From Thiotrichaceae bacterium (GTDB lineage Bacteria; Pseudomonadota; Gammaproteobacteria; SZUA-140), in NCBI GenBank assembly GCA_002401765.2, contig NVTY02000032.1, positions 33,347-97,346 of the forward strand: a stretch of DNA of 64,000 bases, written 5' to 3'. Shown here piece after piece: positions 39,916 to 48,995 of this stretch; the stretch's first letter is position 1, and each line of letters begins with the position of its first letter. A program made the translations under genes and the position numbers. The notes beneath the pieces are model-generated. The model worked only from the letters and a program-made list of their open reading frames with translations, was not told the DNA's origin and searched no databases.

Positions 39916-40084
39916 AGTATTTTGTAACTACTCAGCGAGTAGTCAAAATTGCTCGTAACTGCTCAGGTTGCCGCTGAAATTCGTCAGTTCAAGGTGAAAA
40001 ATATGCGTTTACAAGTGTAAATGATCATTTTTTAACGCGGAAATGGCGAATTTCAGGAGTAAGCTGAAGTAGTTACAGTATTTT
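39916..40084. mobile_element. IS66-type MITE (153 bp) with 8-bp target duplication, in the recA upstream region
   Basis: The element runs from GTAACTACTCAGC (39924) to GCTGAAGTAGTTAC (40076), which are inverse copies apart from one inserted base. AGTATTTT stands directly on both sides (39916-39923 and 40077-40084) as a perfect 8-bp target-site duplication. GTAA ends and 8-bp duplications are the rule for IS66-family insertions. A second inverted pair, CTGAAATTCG and CGAATTTCAG, lies inside. There is no coding capacity. Its right end is only 41 bp from the recA ATG, so it must shape recA transcription. Confidence 0.85.
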
Positions 40085-40117
40085 CTGATATAGATTTATG
40101 TAGAGGGGCGCAATACG

Positions 40118-41176
40118 ATGGATGCAAACAAGCAAAAGGCACTGGACGCGGCGTTAAGCCAGATCGAACGACAATTTGGCAAAGGTTCAGTGATGCGCAT
40201 GGGGGACGAAGGTGTCTCACGTGGTATTGATGTTATTTCTACCGGTTCTTTGGGGCTTGATATTGCGCTCGGCATTGGTGGCCTACCCAAAGGCCGCGTG
40301 GTCGAAATTTATGGGCCTGAGTCTTCAGGCAAAACAACGCTGGCGCTGCAGGTGGTGGCTGAAGCGCAAAAGGCGGGCGGTACCGCTGCATTTGTTGATG
40401 CCGAGCATGCGCTTGACCCCCTCTACGCAGCTAAATTGGGTGTTGATATTGATAATTTGCTGGTCTCGCAGCCGGACACCGGTGAGCAGGCGCTGGAGAT
40501 CACCGACATGCTGGTACGTTCAAGCGCGGTTGATGTGATCGTAATCGATTCGGTCGCAGCACTGACACCAAAAGCGGAGATCGAAGGCGATATGGGCGAC
40601 TCTCATATGGGCTTACAAGCGCGTTTGATGTCTCAGGCACTGCGTAAACTGACCGGTAACATCAAACGCTCCAATACGTTGGTGATCTTTATTAACCAGA
40701 TTCGGATGAAGATCGGAGTGATGTTTGGTAACCCAGAGACCACTACGGGTGGTAATGCGCTCAAGTTCTACGCCTCTGTGCGCTTGGATATCCGCCGTAT
40801 CGGTGCAATCAAACGGGGTGATGAGGTGGTTGGTAATGAGACTCGCGTCAAGGTCGTTAAAAATAAAGTCGCACCGCCCTTTAAACAGGTTGAATTTGAA
40901 ATCCTTTATGGCGAGGGTGTCTCGCGTGAAGGTGAGATTATCTCGCTGGGCGTGAAAGAAGGGTTGGTTGATAAGGCGGGCGCTTGGTACAGCTACAATG
41001 GTGACCGAGTGGGTCAGGGGAAAGAAAATGTGCGTAATTACTTGAAAGAGCATCCCGAAACGGCGGACGAGATTGAAAATGCCATTCGTGCACGTCTGCT
41101 GCCTGTGACTGGTGAGGCTGTTGAGGGTGCAGAGGGCGGCGAGCCTGCTGATGCGAAAGCGAAGGCGAAGGGCTAA
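40118..41176 (+). CDS. recA: Recombinase RecA
   Basis: The 352-residue ATPase has Walker [10 protein letters not shown], the VDAEHALDP segment, [12 protein letters not shown] (Walker B) and the DNA-binding loop region [14 protein letters not shown]. It catalyses strand exchange and triggers LexA cleavage. No canonical CTGT-N8-ACAG LexA box is visible in the short stretch upstream, where an IS66-like MITE is inserted. recX follows, as usual. Confidence 0.98.
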   Translation: MDANKQKALDAALSQIERQFGKGSVMRMGDEGVSRGIDVISTGSLGLDIALGIGGLPKGRVVEIYGPESSGKTTLALQVVAEAQKAGGTAAFVDAEHALDPLYAAKLGVDIDNLLVSQPDTGEQALEITDMLVRSSAVDVIVIDSVAALTPKAEIEGDMGDSHMGLQARLMSQALRKLTGNIKRSNTLVIFINQIRMKIGVMFGNPETTTGGNALKFYASVRLDIRRIGAIKRGDEVVGNETRVKVVKNKVAPPFKQVEFEILYGEGVSREGEIISLGVKEGLVDKAGAWYSYNGDRVGQGKENVRNYLKEHPETADEIENAIRARLLPVTGEAVEGAEGGEPADAKAKAKG

Positions 41177-41235
41177 TTCAACAGCGAAACTCGCGCGATA
41201 ACGCACAGGACGAAGCCAATAATAACGTCCTGGGC

Positions 41236-41664
41236 GTGCGCAAGCGTGCGATGGATCTACTGTCTCGGCGTGAACATGCGGTGGCAGAATTAAGTCGAAA
41301 GTTGATCGGCAAGGGCTTTGATAAGGCCTTTGTTGATGACGCGCTGGTGCAGTTGGTCGCTGATGGCTTACTGAGCGATGCGCGTTACGCCGAGAGTTAT
41401 GTACGCTTTCGGATGAATAAAGGCTTTGGCCCGGTGAGGATACGTGAAGAGTTGCGTCAGCGTGGCGTGGCGAATTCACTGATTAGTGATTATGTTGATT
41501 TCCAGGATCGATGTTGGGTTGAAACAGCTCGGCAGGCGTGGCAGAAGCGGTTTGGCGGCGAATTTCCTAGCGATATGAAAACTTGTGCAAAGCAGTTGCA
41601 GTTCCTGCAATATCGCGGTTTTACCTCAGATCAGACAAAACATATATTTAAAGACTTTAATTAG
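41236..41664 (+). CDS. recX: Regulatory protein RecX
   Basis: The 142-residue, helical-repeat protein starts at GTG (41236). MDLLSRREHAVAELSRKL, then YAESYVRFRMNKGFGPVRIR with ELRQRGV, is the usual RecX signature. RecX limits RecA filament growth. Sixty bases separate it from recA; a start further upstream in the same frame cannot be excluded. Confidence 0.93.
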   Translation: MRKRAMDLLSRREHAVAELSRKLIGKGFDKAFVDDALVQLVADGLLSDARYAESYVRFRMNKGFGPVRIREELRQRGVANSLISDYVDFQDRCWVETARQAWQKRFGGEFPSDMKTCAKQLQFLQYRGFTSDQTKHIFKDFN

Positions 41665-41810
41665 GTTTATACTCTTACCGGAAAGTATGTTAAAAAACCT
41701 GATAAGAAAGTACAAAAACACGGAATAACAATAATCAACTTAAGAATGGATCGGGCTGCTGAATTAAAATCTCGCTCGTGAGCCATAATTTTTAAAGTGT
41801 AATTATCCTG

Positions 41811-44435
41811 ATGATATCAACAGCCGCGTTAAGACAAAAATTTATCGACTATTTTGCCCGACAGGGACATGAAGTTGTGGCGAGTAGCCCGCTTGTGCCC
41901 GGTAATGATCCAACATTGCTTTTTACCAATGCTGGCATGGTGCCGTTTAAAGAGACCTTTCTCGGGCAAGAGCGCCGTTCTTATGTACGTGCGACGAGCT
42001 CGCAGCGCTGTGTGCGGGCGGGTGGCAAGCATAACGATCTTGAGAATGTGGGTTATACCGCACGCCATCACACCTTTTTTGAGATGCTGGGTAATTTCAG
42101 TTTTGGTGACTATTTCAAGCATGATGCGATTCGTTTTGCATGGGAATTTTTGACCGAGGATCTAGGGCTGCCTAAAGAACGCCTGTGGGTCACGGTCTAC
42201 GATGACGATGATGAAGCGGCCAAAATATGGCTTGAAGAGATCGGCGTGCCTGCTGCGCAGCTAGTACGTATTGGCGACAAACCGGGTGGAAAGCGCTACG
42301 AAAGCGATAATTTTTGGTCGATGGGCGATACCGGACCGTGCGGCCCCTGTACCGAGATATTTTATGATCATGGCGCCGATGTTGCCGGCGGCCCGCCGGG
42401 TAGCCCGGATGAAGATGGTGATCGCTATATCGAGATCTGGAACCTGGTTTTTATGCAGTACAACCGCAGCGCCGATGGCGTGATGGCAAAGCTGCCAAAG
42501 CCATCCGTTGACACTGGCATGGGGCTGGAACGCCTTGCTGCCGTGATGCAGGGTGTGCATAGTAACTATGAGATTGATCTGTTTGCCAATCTGATTAAGG
42601 CGATTGCTAAGGTCACCCATACTGACGATCTCGAAAATAATTCATTACGAGTGATCGCCGATCATATCCGCGCCTGTTCATTTTTAATTGTCGATGGGGT
42701 GATGCCAGCGAACGAGGGGCGTGGTTATGTGTTGCGCCGGGTGATCCGCCGTGCTATTCGCCATGGCTATCAATTAGGGGTTAACGAGACCTTCTATTTC
42801 AAACTAGTCGCGCCATTAGTGGCAGAGATGGGCAAAGCCTATCCCGAGTTAGCCAAGGCACAGGCGCAGATTGAAAAGGTGTTAACGCTAGAAGAAGAGC
42901 GCTTTGCTGAGACCCTGGATCAGGGGATGAAAATTCTTGAAGCTGCGATTGGCGACTTAAAAGGAAAAGAGATTGCGGGTGCTACCGTCTTTAAACTTTA
43001 TGACACTTACGGTTTTCCGGCTGATCTTACCGCAGATATTGCACGTGAACGTGGTCTGATGATTGATGATGCCGGCTTTGAGCGTGAGATGGCGGCGCAA
43101 CGTGAACGCGCCCGCTCTGCCAGTCAGTTTGGCCTTGATTACTCTGCATCTGTTGAAGTGAATGTGGTGTCAGCGTTTACCGGTTATGAACATCTTGATG
43201 GCGAGGCCAATGTGGTTGCCTTGATTCGTGGTGAATCGCAGGTCGATAGTTTGAGTGTGGGTGAGGAGGGGATGGTGATCCTCGATAAGACACCCTTTTA
43301 TGCTGAGTCAGGCGGACAGGCGGGTGACCGTGGTGCTTTGTCAGCAAATGGCATGGAATTTACGGTTTCCGATACGCGTAAGCTGAGTGGCGTGAATGGC
43401 CTTGTTGGTAAAGTGACGATTGGTGAAATCAACGTTGGGATGACGCTGGCTGCAGATGTCGATCAACCACGCCGCCAGTCGATTATTTTGAATCACTCTG
43501 CGACCCATCTATTGCACGCAGCACTGCGTCAAGTATTGGGTGAGCATGTGACGCAGAAGGGGTCGTTAGTTGAAGCCACTCGCCTACGTTTTGATTTTTC
43601 ACACGTTGAGTCAGTGACTAAAAATCAGATAAGCGAGATTGAACGACTTGTTAATGGCGAGATTCGCGCCAATTGCGCAGTACAAACCCGATTGATGAGC
43701 TACGACGATGCGGTTGAAGCGGGGGCGATGGCGCTGTTTGGTGAAAAGTACACTGAAGAAGTTCGGGTGCTTAGTATCGGTGAGTTTTCAACTGAGCTCT
43801 GTGGTGGTATTCATGCCGAGCGTGCGGGTGACATCGGACTGTTTAAAATTATATTTGAAAGCGGTACTGCGGCAGGCGTTAGGCGTATTGAGGCGGTGAC
43901 GGGTGAGCATGCGGTGGTTTGGCTGGAACAGCTAGAGTCTAATTTTGCATCTGTTTCTGAGTTGGTTAAAGGTGGGCGAAACGATACGCTGGATAAGGTT
44001 AAGCAGCTGGTCGATAAGAGCCGCAAGCTAGAAAAAGAGTTGGAGCAACTTAAAGGTAGGCTCGCCAGTAATCAGGGCTCTGAACTGGCAGAGCAGGCGA
44101 TTGAGGTGAATGGGATTAAGTTATTGGCGGCGAAGCTCGAAGGGGCAGATGCAAAGACGTTGCGTGATACCGTTGACCAGTTAAAAAATAAACTCGGTTC
44201 GGCCGTGATTGTACTGGGTGCTGTGGTAGGTGAGAAAGTATCGCTCACCGCAGGTGTGACGAGTGACCTGACTAAGCGGGTAAAGGCGGGGGAAGTGGTG
44301 AACTACGTTGCCCAGCAGGTTGGCGGTAAAGGTGGTGGTCGTGCTGATATGGCGCAAGCCGGTGGCACAGAACCCGCTGGGCTTGATGCCGCACTGGCAT
44401 CGGTAAAAGGCTGGGTTGAAGAGCGTAGCGCATAG
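41811..44435 (+). CDS. alaS: Alanyl-tRNA synthetase
   Basis: The 874-residue enzyme has the class II catalytic domain ([20 protein letters not shown] and [20 protein letters not shown]), the editing domain with the metal-binding [11 protein letters not shown] and [11 protein letters not shown], and the C-terminal oligomerisation domain with a coiled coil and [15 protein letters not shown]. Length matches E. coli AlaS (876). It charges tRNA-Ala and edits mischarged Ser and Gly. Confidence 0.98.
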   Translation: MISTAALRQKFIDYFARQGHEVVASSPLVPGNDPTLLFTNAGMVPFKETFLGQERRSYVRATSSQRCVRAGGKHNDLENVGYTARHHTFFEMLGNFSFGDYFKHDAIRFAWEFLTEDLGLPKERLWVTVYDDDDEAAKIWLEEIGVPAAQLVRIGDKPGGKRYESDNFWSMGDTGPCGPCTEIFYDHGADVAGGPPGSPDEDGDRYIEIWNLVFMQYNRSADGVMAKLPKPSVDTGMGLERLAAVMQGVHSNYEIDLFANLIKAIAKVTHTDDLENNSLRVIADHIRACSFLIVDGVMPANEGRGYVLRRVIRRAIRHGYQLGVNETFYFKLVAPLVAEMGKAYPELAKAQAQIEKVLTLEEERFAETLDQGMKILEAAIGDLKGKEIAGATVFKLYDTYGFPADLTADIARERGLMIDDAGFEREMAAQRERARSASQFGLDYSASVEVNVVSAFTGYEHLDGEANVVALIRGESQVDSLSVGEEGMVILDKTPFYAESGGQAGDRGALSANGMEFTVSDTRKLSGVNGLVGKVTIGEINVGMTLAADVDQPRRQSIILNHSATHLLHAALRQVLGEHVTQKGSLVEATRLRFDFSHVESVTKNQISEIERLVNGEIRANCAVQTRLMSYDDAVEAGAMALFGEKYTEEVRVLSIGEFSTELCGGIHAERAGDIGLFKIIFESGTAAGVRRIEAVTGEHAVVWLEQLESNFASVSELVKGGRNDTLDKVKQLVDKSRKLEKELEQLKGRLASNQGSELAEQAIEVNGIKLLAAKLEGADAKTLRDTVDQLKNKLGSAVIVLGAVVGEKVSLTAGVTSDLTKRVKAGEVVNYVAQQVGGKGGGRADMAQAGGTEPAGLDAALASVKGWVEERSA

Positions 44436-44459
44436 CGCGGCTTTGCTAACGGCAACAAT

Positions 44460-45683
44460 ATGAGTCTGATTGTACAAAAATATGGTGGTACCTCGGTCGG
44501 CACGGTCGAGCGTATTGAAAGTGTTGCTGATAAAGTCATCGGCTGGCGTCAAAAAGGTCACGATATTGTGGTTGTTGTGTCAGCAATGAGTGGCGAAACC
44601 AATCGCCTGGTTGAGATGGCTAAAGCGATTCAGGAGCAGCCAGTCCCGCGTGAGCTGGATGTGTTGCTGGCGACCGGTGAGCAGATCACGATTGCGCTGC
44701 TGAGTATGGCGCTGGAGAAGCGCGGCTGCACAGCGCGCTCATATACTGGGCATCAGGTTCATATTCGTACCGATAGCGTGCACAACAAGGCGCGTATTGT
44801 TGATATCGATGATAAGCGTATTCGCAAAGACCTGGATAAAGGACGGGTGGTCGTGGTCGCCGGCTTCCAGGGGATGGACGAAGAGGGTAACATTACAACA
44901 TTAGGGCGTGGCGGATCAGATACCTCAGCAGTGGCATTGGCTGCTGCGCTGAAGGCGGATGAGTGTCAGATCTATACGGATGTTGATGGTGTTTACACTA
45001 CCGATCCTAGAGTTGTCCCTGAAGCACGTCGTCTCGATCATATTACTTATGAAGAGATGTTGGAAATGGCGAGCCTGGGGGCTAAAGTGCTACAAATTCG
45101 ATCAGTAGAATTTGCCAGCAAATATGGTGTGCGATTGCGAGTGCTCTCTTCATTTGAAGATACAGCAACGGGAACATTGATTTCAGCTGAGGAAACGGAG
45201 ATGGAACAGGCGTTAATTTCGGGGATTGCGTTTAATCGCGATGAAGCAAAAGTGACGATTCTGGGCGTGCCTGATCAACCGGGTGTTGCCCATAAGATTC
45301 TTGGCCCGATTGCAGATAATAATATCGAGCTTGATATGATTATTCAAAATGTTGCTGAAGACTCGACCACTGATTTCACTTTTACGGTGCATCGCAATGA
45401 TTTTGATAAAAGTCTTGCGATCATGAAAGAGACCGCCAACAAACTGGGTGCGAGAGAGGTGACGGGAGATTCGAAGATTGTTAAGGTGTCGATTGTTGGT
45501 GTAGGGATGCGCTCACACGCAGGTATTGCAAGTACTATGTTTGAGACCTTGGCAAAAGAGGGGGTCAATATTAGAATGATTTCGACATCAGAGATAAAAA
45601 TTTCAGTGGTAGTGGACGAAAAATATCTGGAATTGAGTGTACGGGCCTTGCATGAGGCCTTTGGGTTAGATCAGCTGGCGTAA
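44460..45683 (+). CDS. lysC: Aspartate kinase
   Basis: The 407-residue single-function aspartokinase starts LIVQKYGGTSVGTVERI and has GRGGSDTSAVALAAAL and two C-terminal ACT domains (VTILGVPDQPGVAHKILGP and VSIVGVGMRSHAGI). It phosphorylates aspartate for lysine, threonine, methionine and diaminopimelate synthesis, and the ACT domains bind lysine/threonine. The position between alaS and csrA is the standard one. No lysine riboswitch is apparent in the 24-base gap after alaS. Confidence 0.95.
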   Translation: MSLIVQKYGGTSVGTVERIESVADKVIGWRQKGHDIVVVVSAMSGETNRLVEMAKAIQEQPVPRELDVLLATGEQITIALLSMALEKRGCTARSYTGHQVHIRTDSVHNKARIVDIDDKRIRKDLDKGRVVVVAGFQGMDEEGNITTLGRGGSDTSAVALAAALKADECQIYTDVDGVYTTDPRVVPEARRLDHITYEEMLEMASLGAKVLQIRSVEFASKYGVRLRVLSSFEDTATGTLISAEETEMEQALISGIAFNRDEAKVTILGVPDQPGVAHKILGPIADNNIELDMIIQNVAEDSTTDFTFTVHRNDFDKSLAIMKETANKLGAREVTGDSKIVKVSIVGVGMRSHAGIASTMFETLAKEGVNIRMISTSEIKISVVVDEKYLELSVRALHEAFGLDQLA

Positions 45684-45852
45684 ATGATGGTTTGCCTCCT
45701 TGTTTGATGGTGTGTCGCTTGTTAGCAGTTATAACAAACCAGGAATAAGGAAAAACTCTATAGTTAATGATAGGGTGGTCGATAAGAAATTTATAGGAAG
45801 TTGGTTGTTTTTATAAGAAAAATTTAAAAGGTATTTTGGTAAGGAGACAACA

Positions 45853-46038
45853 ATGCTGATTTTGACAAGGCGTGTGGGTGAAACCTTAATGATCGGTGAT
45901 GAAGTGACTGTGACTGTCCTGGGAGTACGAGGCAATCAGGTTCGAATCGGCGTTAATGCACCTAAAGAGGTTACCGTTCATCGCGAAGAGATTTATGAGC
46001 GTATTCAAAAAGAAAAAAATGAAGAGGGTTCTACCTAG
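45853..46038 (+). CDS. csrA: Carbon storage regulator CsrA (RsmA)
   Basis: The 61-residue RNA-binding protein starts [20 protein letters not shown] and has the conserved [11 protein letters not shown]. It binds GGA motifs in mRNA leaders. AAGGAGA precedes the ATG. A strong terminator follows. Confidence 0.98.
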   Translation: MLILTRRVGETLMIGDEVTVTVLGVRGNQVRIGVNAPKEVTVHREEIYERIQKEKNEEGST

Positions 46039-46124
46039 CCCAGTTTTTTGGGTTTGGTTATCGTATTGATCACCATAATTTTTCCTGGTGGCGTGTCGAT
46101 ATGTATGTAATCCGTTGAAGATAG

Positions 46125-46166
46125 AAAAAAAATGAGCTAAATGTTACATTTGGCTCATTTTTTTTT
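46125..46166 (+). terminator. Rho-independent terminator after csrA
   Basis: AATGAGC at 46131 pairs with GCTCATT ending at 46159 through a stem of about 13 pairs (one T-G) closed by a three-base loop, followed by a run of T to 46166. Confidence 0.85.
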
Positions 46167-46269
46167 GGCACGAAGGCAAAAACTTGGTACTCTATGCGCA
46201 CCTTGAAACAACGGTTCAAAGGGCGGTTGGTTAAGGTGCGTAAAGTTCTGTTTATCTAGTAAACTCAAC

Positions 46270-46362
46270 GGAGAGATGGCCGAGCGGCTGAAGGCGCTCC
46301 CCTGCTAAGGGAGTATGGGATTTATAGTTCCATCGAGGGTTCGAATCCCTCTCTCTCCGCCA
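46270..46362 (+). tRNA. serX: tRNA-Ser (anticodon GCU)
   Basis: The acceptor stem GGAGAGA pairs with TCTCTCC, the anticodon stem-loop is CTCCCCTGCTAAGGGAG with GCT in the centre, a long variable arm typical of tRNA-Ser follows, and the T-arm is GAGGGTTCGAATCCCTC. The encoded CCA end is at 46360-46362. It reads AGC/AGU serine codons. The CRISPR island begins just downstream, so the 3' end may have served as an integration site. Confidence 0.95.
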
Positions 46363-46787
46363 TTATGCTATGTAACATATTGATTATTATTGAAATTAAT
46401 AATGATCGGCATTATTACCCACAAACCTACCCACAAGCTGTTTTGAAAGAATGGCGTCCCCTGCGGCCCAAAACATCTTTCATATCAATAAAGCAGTTAT
46501 TTTTTAAGTCCTCTTAAGATCCATCGGTTCTATTCTGTCTCGTTATTCACTAGGGCCCCTGCATTTTTCATAATGCTATTTTTTTAAAATCGTTTCGAGG
46601 TCACGGATCGATTTTCCCTATGCTTAATGTCTGGTTTTTATATTTTTTGTCGTTATCCGTTTATATGTCCCTATTGGTTAATCTCATAGTAGTTATATTT
46701 CCTTGAAGCTAACTAGTTGTTCGGTTAGTCTCCAAGTACTGGGGCGAATAAAAATATTACACGCCCGATAAAACTGGGGATGTAGTT
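46363..46787. other. Gap between tRNA-Ser and cas6; possible island boundary
   Basis: No gene is supported. TACCCACAA occurs twice as a direct repeat (46416-46424 and 46428-46436, a 12-bp step), which looks like the arm-type integrase sites found beside tRNA-borne attachment sites. No integrase gene or second copy of the tRNA 3' end was seen in the window. The sequence becomes AT-rich, unlike the tRNA side. Confidence 0.4.
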
Positions 46788-47717
46788 ATGGGGGTAGGGC
46801 CTGCCGCTGCAGTGAAGATTGCGGCAAGTGAAAGTCTGTCGGCGTTTCATCTTGCAAAGTATCGATTCACGCTCTGTGCCACCACAGAAATCATCTTGCC
46901 TGTCTATAAGGGCTCGGCTACGCATGGTGGCTTTGGTCATGCGTTACAACATATCTCGCCTGCCTTTTTTAAAATGCTTTATCAGCCGCCGGGTAAGGAT
47001 TCACCGCCAAAGCCATTTGTATTAACGCCGCCGTTGGCGTCAAAAACAGATTATCAACCAGGTGAGCAGTTTGAGATTGAGCTGGTGCTCATTGGTAACG
47101 CCACGCAGCATCTGCCAGTCTGTTTTGCAGCATTGGATGCACTGGGGCAGCAGTTGGGCTTTGGTACAAACAAAGGTCGTTATCAAATTGAGCGGGTCGA
47201 TTTCTGTGATGCAAGCGGTGATTACCAACCACTTTTTCAAGGCGGAATATGGCAGTTTGGTCACAACGTTGTTAATGGGCAACAGATCGCAGACCCGTTG
47301 CCACCAGTTAAAGAGCGCGTGACGATACAGCTGCAAACGCGGTTACGCCTTAAACATAACGATCATTTATTAAAACAATCCCCTGATTTTAGATTGCTGC
47401 TCGATCGCCTGCTGGGGCGCTTGTGTACGCTCGCCAATTTCTATCAACCGCAGCCGCTGTTGTTGCGTGAAACGCGTAATGAGCTACTGGCGGCAGCAGA
47501 GGTGGTTTGTATCGTTGATGATCAAGTGGTTTGGGAAGAGTGGTGCCGTTTTTCCGGCAGGCAGAAGGAGTGGATGAAGTTTGGTGGGTTGATTGGAGAG
47601 GTTACTTATGAAGGGGATCTTTCGTTATTGATGCCATACCTGAAGCTGGGGGAGTGGGTGCATGTGGGTGGGAAGACGAGTTTTGGGTTGGGGAAGTATA
47701 AAATAATTGCTGAATAA
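46788..47717 (+). CDS. cas6: Cas6 CRISPR pre-crRNA endoribonuclease
   Basis: The 309-residue RAMP-fold protein has LPVYKGSATHGGFGHALQHI near the N-terminus and ends with WVHVGGKTSFGLGKYKI, the glycine-rich loop of Cas6. It cleaves array transcripts to leave the eight-base ATTGAAAC handle found at the end of both repeats. It is 15 bases upstream of cmr1 on the same strand. In many RT-Cas1 systems Cas6 is fused to the RT; here it is separate. Confidence 0.85.
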   Translation: MGVGPAAAVKIAASESLSAFHLAKYRFTLCATTEIILPVYKGSATHGGFGHALQHISPAFFKMLYQPPGKDSPPKPFVLTPPLASKTDYQPGEQFEIELVLIGNATQHLPVCFAALDALGQQLGFGTNKGRYQIERVDFCDASGDYQPLFQGGIWQFGHNVVNGQQIADPLPPVKERVTIQLQTRLRLKHNDHLLKQSPDFRLLLDRLLGRLCTLANFYQPQPLLLRETRNELLAAAEVVCIVDDQVVWEEWCRFSGRQKEWMKFGGLIGEVTYEGDLSLLMPYLKLGEWVHVGGKTSFGLGKYKIIAE

Positions 47718-47732
47718 CTATCAGGGATAACG

Positions 47733-48995
47733 TTGATGGAAAAGATAGAAGCGACTTTTCGAATTGTGACACCGATGTTTATTGGTGGAGCTAACCAAGA
47801 TCCATCAGATGGAATAAGACCACCCTCTGTTAAAGGTGTACTTAGGTTTTGGTGGCGGGCATTAAGCTGGGGAGAGGCATATAGACAAGCGAAAGGAAAT
47901 AAATCAAAAGCATTAAAAATTTTGCACGAAAAAGAAATTCTTCTGTTTGGTGGTGCGGCAGATTCTAATAAGAAATCTGGGCAAGGAATCTTTCTGCTAA
48001 CAGTTTCCAACGACCCGTTAAATATACTCAGAGAGGGAGTGGTTCATGAAGGTTTTATTCAAGGTTCGAGCTCTAGTGGACTCTCGTCAGCTCGTTATTT
48101 AGCTTATGGTTTGATGCGTCCGTTTCCATCTTCAAAGAAAAAGACCCGCGCAGGTGAGCTTATTCGAGGGTGCATAAATCACAATCAAGAATTTAATGTT
48201 TCGTTATTGTTCAAGGGTGAGCCAGATGAAAGTATTCTCAGTGCGTTGAAATTACTTGGTCTTGTCGGTGGCTTGGGGGGGCGTAGTCGTAATGGTCTGG
48301 GTAGCATTACTCTAGAAAAATTAAGTAGAGATAAAGAAATAATCTGGTCTTGCCCCGAGTCGGTTGAGGATTATAGTCGTGTGCTTAATCAATTGCTGCC
48401 ATGTATGGGAGATTTTCCTCCGGCAGATTATTCCGCATTTTCCCACCAAACAAGTGTTGATGTTCTCCTCAAGTCAAATGATCCAATTCAGGTGCTAGAT
48501 AAAATAGGTCAGAAGATGCTCGATTTTCGGAGTTGGGGGCAGTCATCTAGGGATAATAAGTTGCCGAGTGGTAATGCGTCAGAGAGGCGATTTGAAGATG
48601 ACCATGATTGGTATAGAAATGTGGATTATTTTAAAAGCTCCAATCCTGATTTTCACCCAGCTAGAGTGATTTTCGGTTTGCCACATAACTATTCTGATAA
48701 GGAATATGATTGTGTGACATCGTCTCTATATGAACGACGTTCGAGTCCATTATTTTTTCATGTGCAGAAGATTAGTGAAAGGCAATACATAGGTGTCAGT
48801 GTTCTTTTGCCAGCACTGTTTTTACCGAAAAAAGATTTAATAGAGGCGGGTAAAAATAACGAGGTTTCTCAAAATATTAATTGGGGAATTTTGAATGAGT
48901 TAATTTCCGGGCGTGAGGGAAAGGATTCGTCCGGTGCTTTTCGCTTTCCAGATAGAGTACCAGTAGTAACCCCTTTACGGGAGGAAGCGCAATGA
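47733..48995 (+). CDS. cmr1: Type III-B RAMP protein Cmr1
   Basis: The 420-residue protein begins with VTPMFIGGANQDPSDGIRPP followed by SVKGVLRFWWRALSWGEAYR, the hallmark of Cmr1, and later has GLVGGLGGRSRNGLGSI (RAMP G-loop). Cmr1 caps the 3' side of the complex near the target RNA end. It overlaps the next gene by four bases. Codon use is more AT-rich than in the following cmr genes. Confidence 0.93.
   Translation: MMEKIEATFRIVTPMFIGGANQDPSDGIRPPSVKGVLRFWWRALSWGEAYRQAKGNKSKALKILHEKEILLFGGAADSNKKSGQGIFLLTVSNDPLNILREGVVHEGFIQGSSSSGLSSARYLAYGLMRPFPSSKKKTRAGELIRGCINHNQEFNVSLLFKGEPDESILSALKLLGLVGGLGGRSRNGLGSITLEKLSRDKEIIWSCPESVEDYSRVLNQLLPCMGDFPPADYSAFSHQTSVDVLLKSNDPIQVLDKIGQKMLDFRSWGQSSRDNKLPSGNASERRFEDDHDWYRNVDYFKSSNPDFHPARVIFGLPHNYSDKEYDCVTSSLYERRSSPLFFHVQKISERQYIGVSVLLPALFLPKKDLIEAGKNNEVSQNINWGILNELISGREGKDSSGAFRFPDRVPVVTPLREEAQ

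Noticed and set aside
40063..40077. CTGAAGTAGTTACAG as a possible LexA box for recA
   Set aside because: The spacing is CTG-N9-CAG rather than CTG-N10-CAG, and the sequence is explained as the right end of the MITE plus its target duplication.
44436..44459. Lysine riboswitch before lysC
   Set aside because: Only 24 bases separate alaS and lysC, too short for the aptamer.
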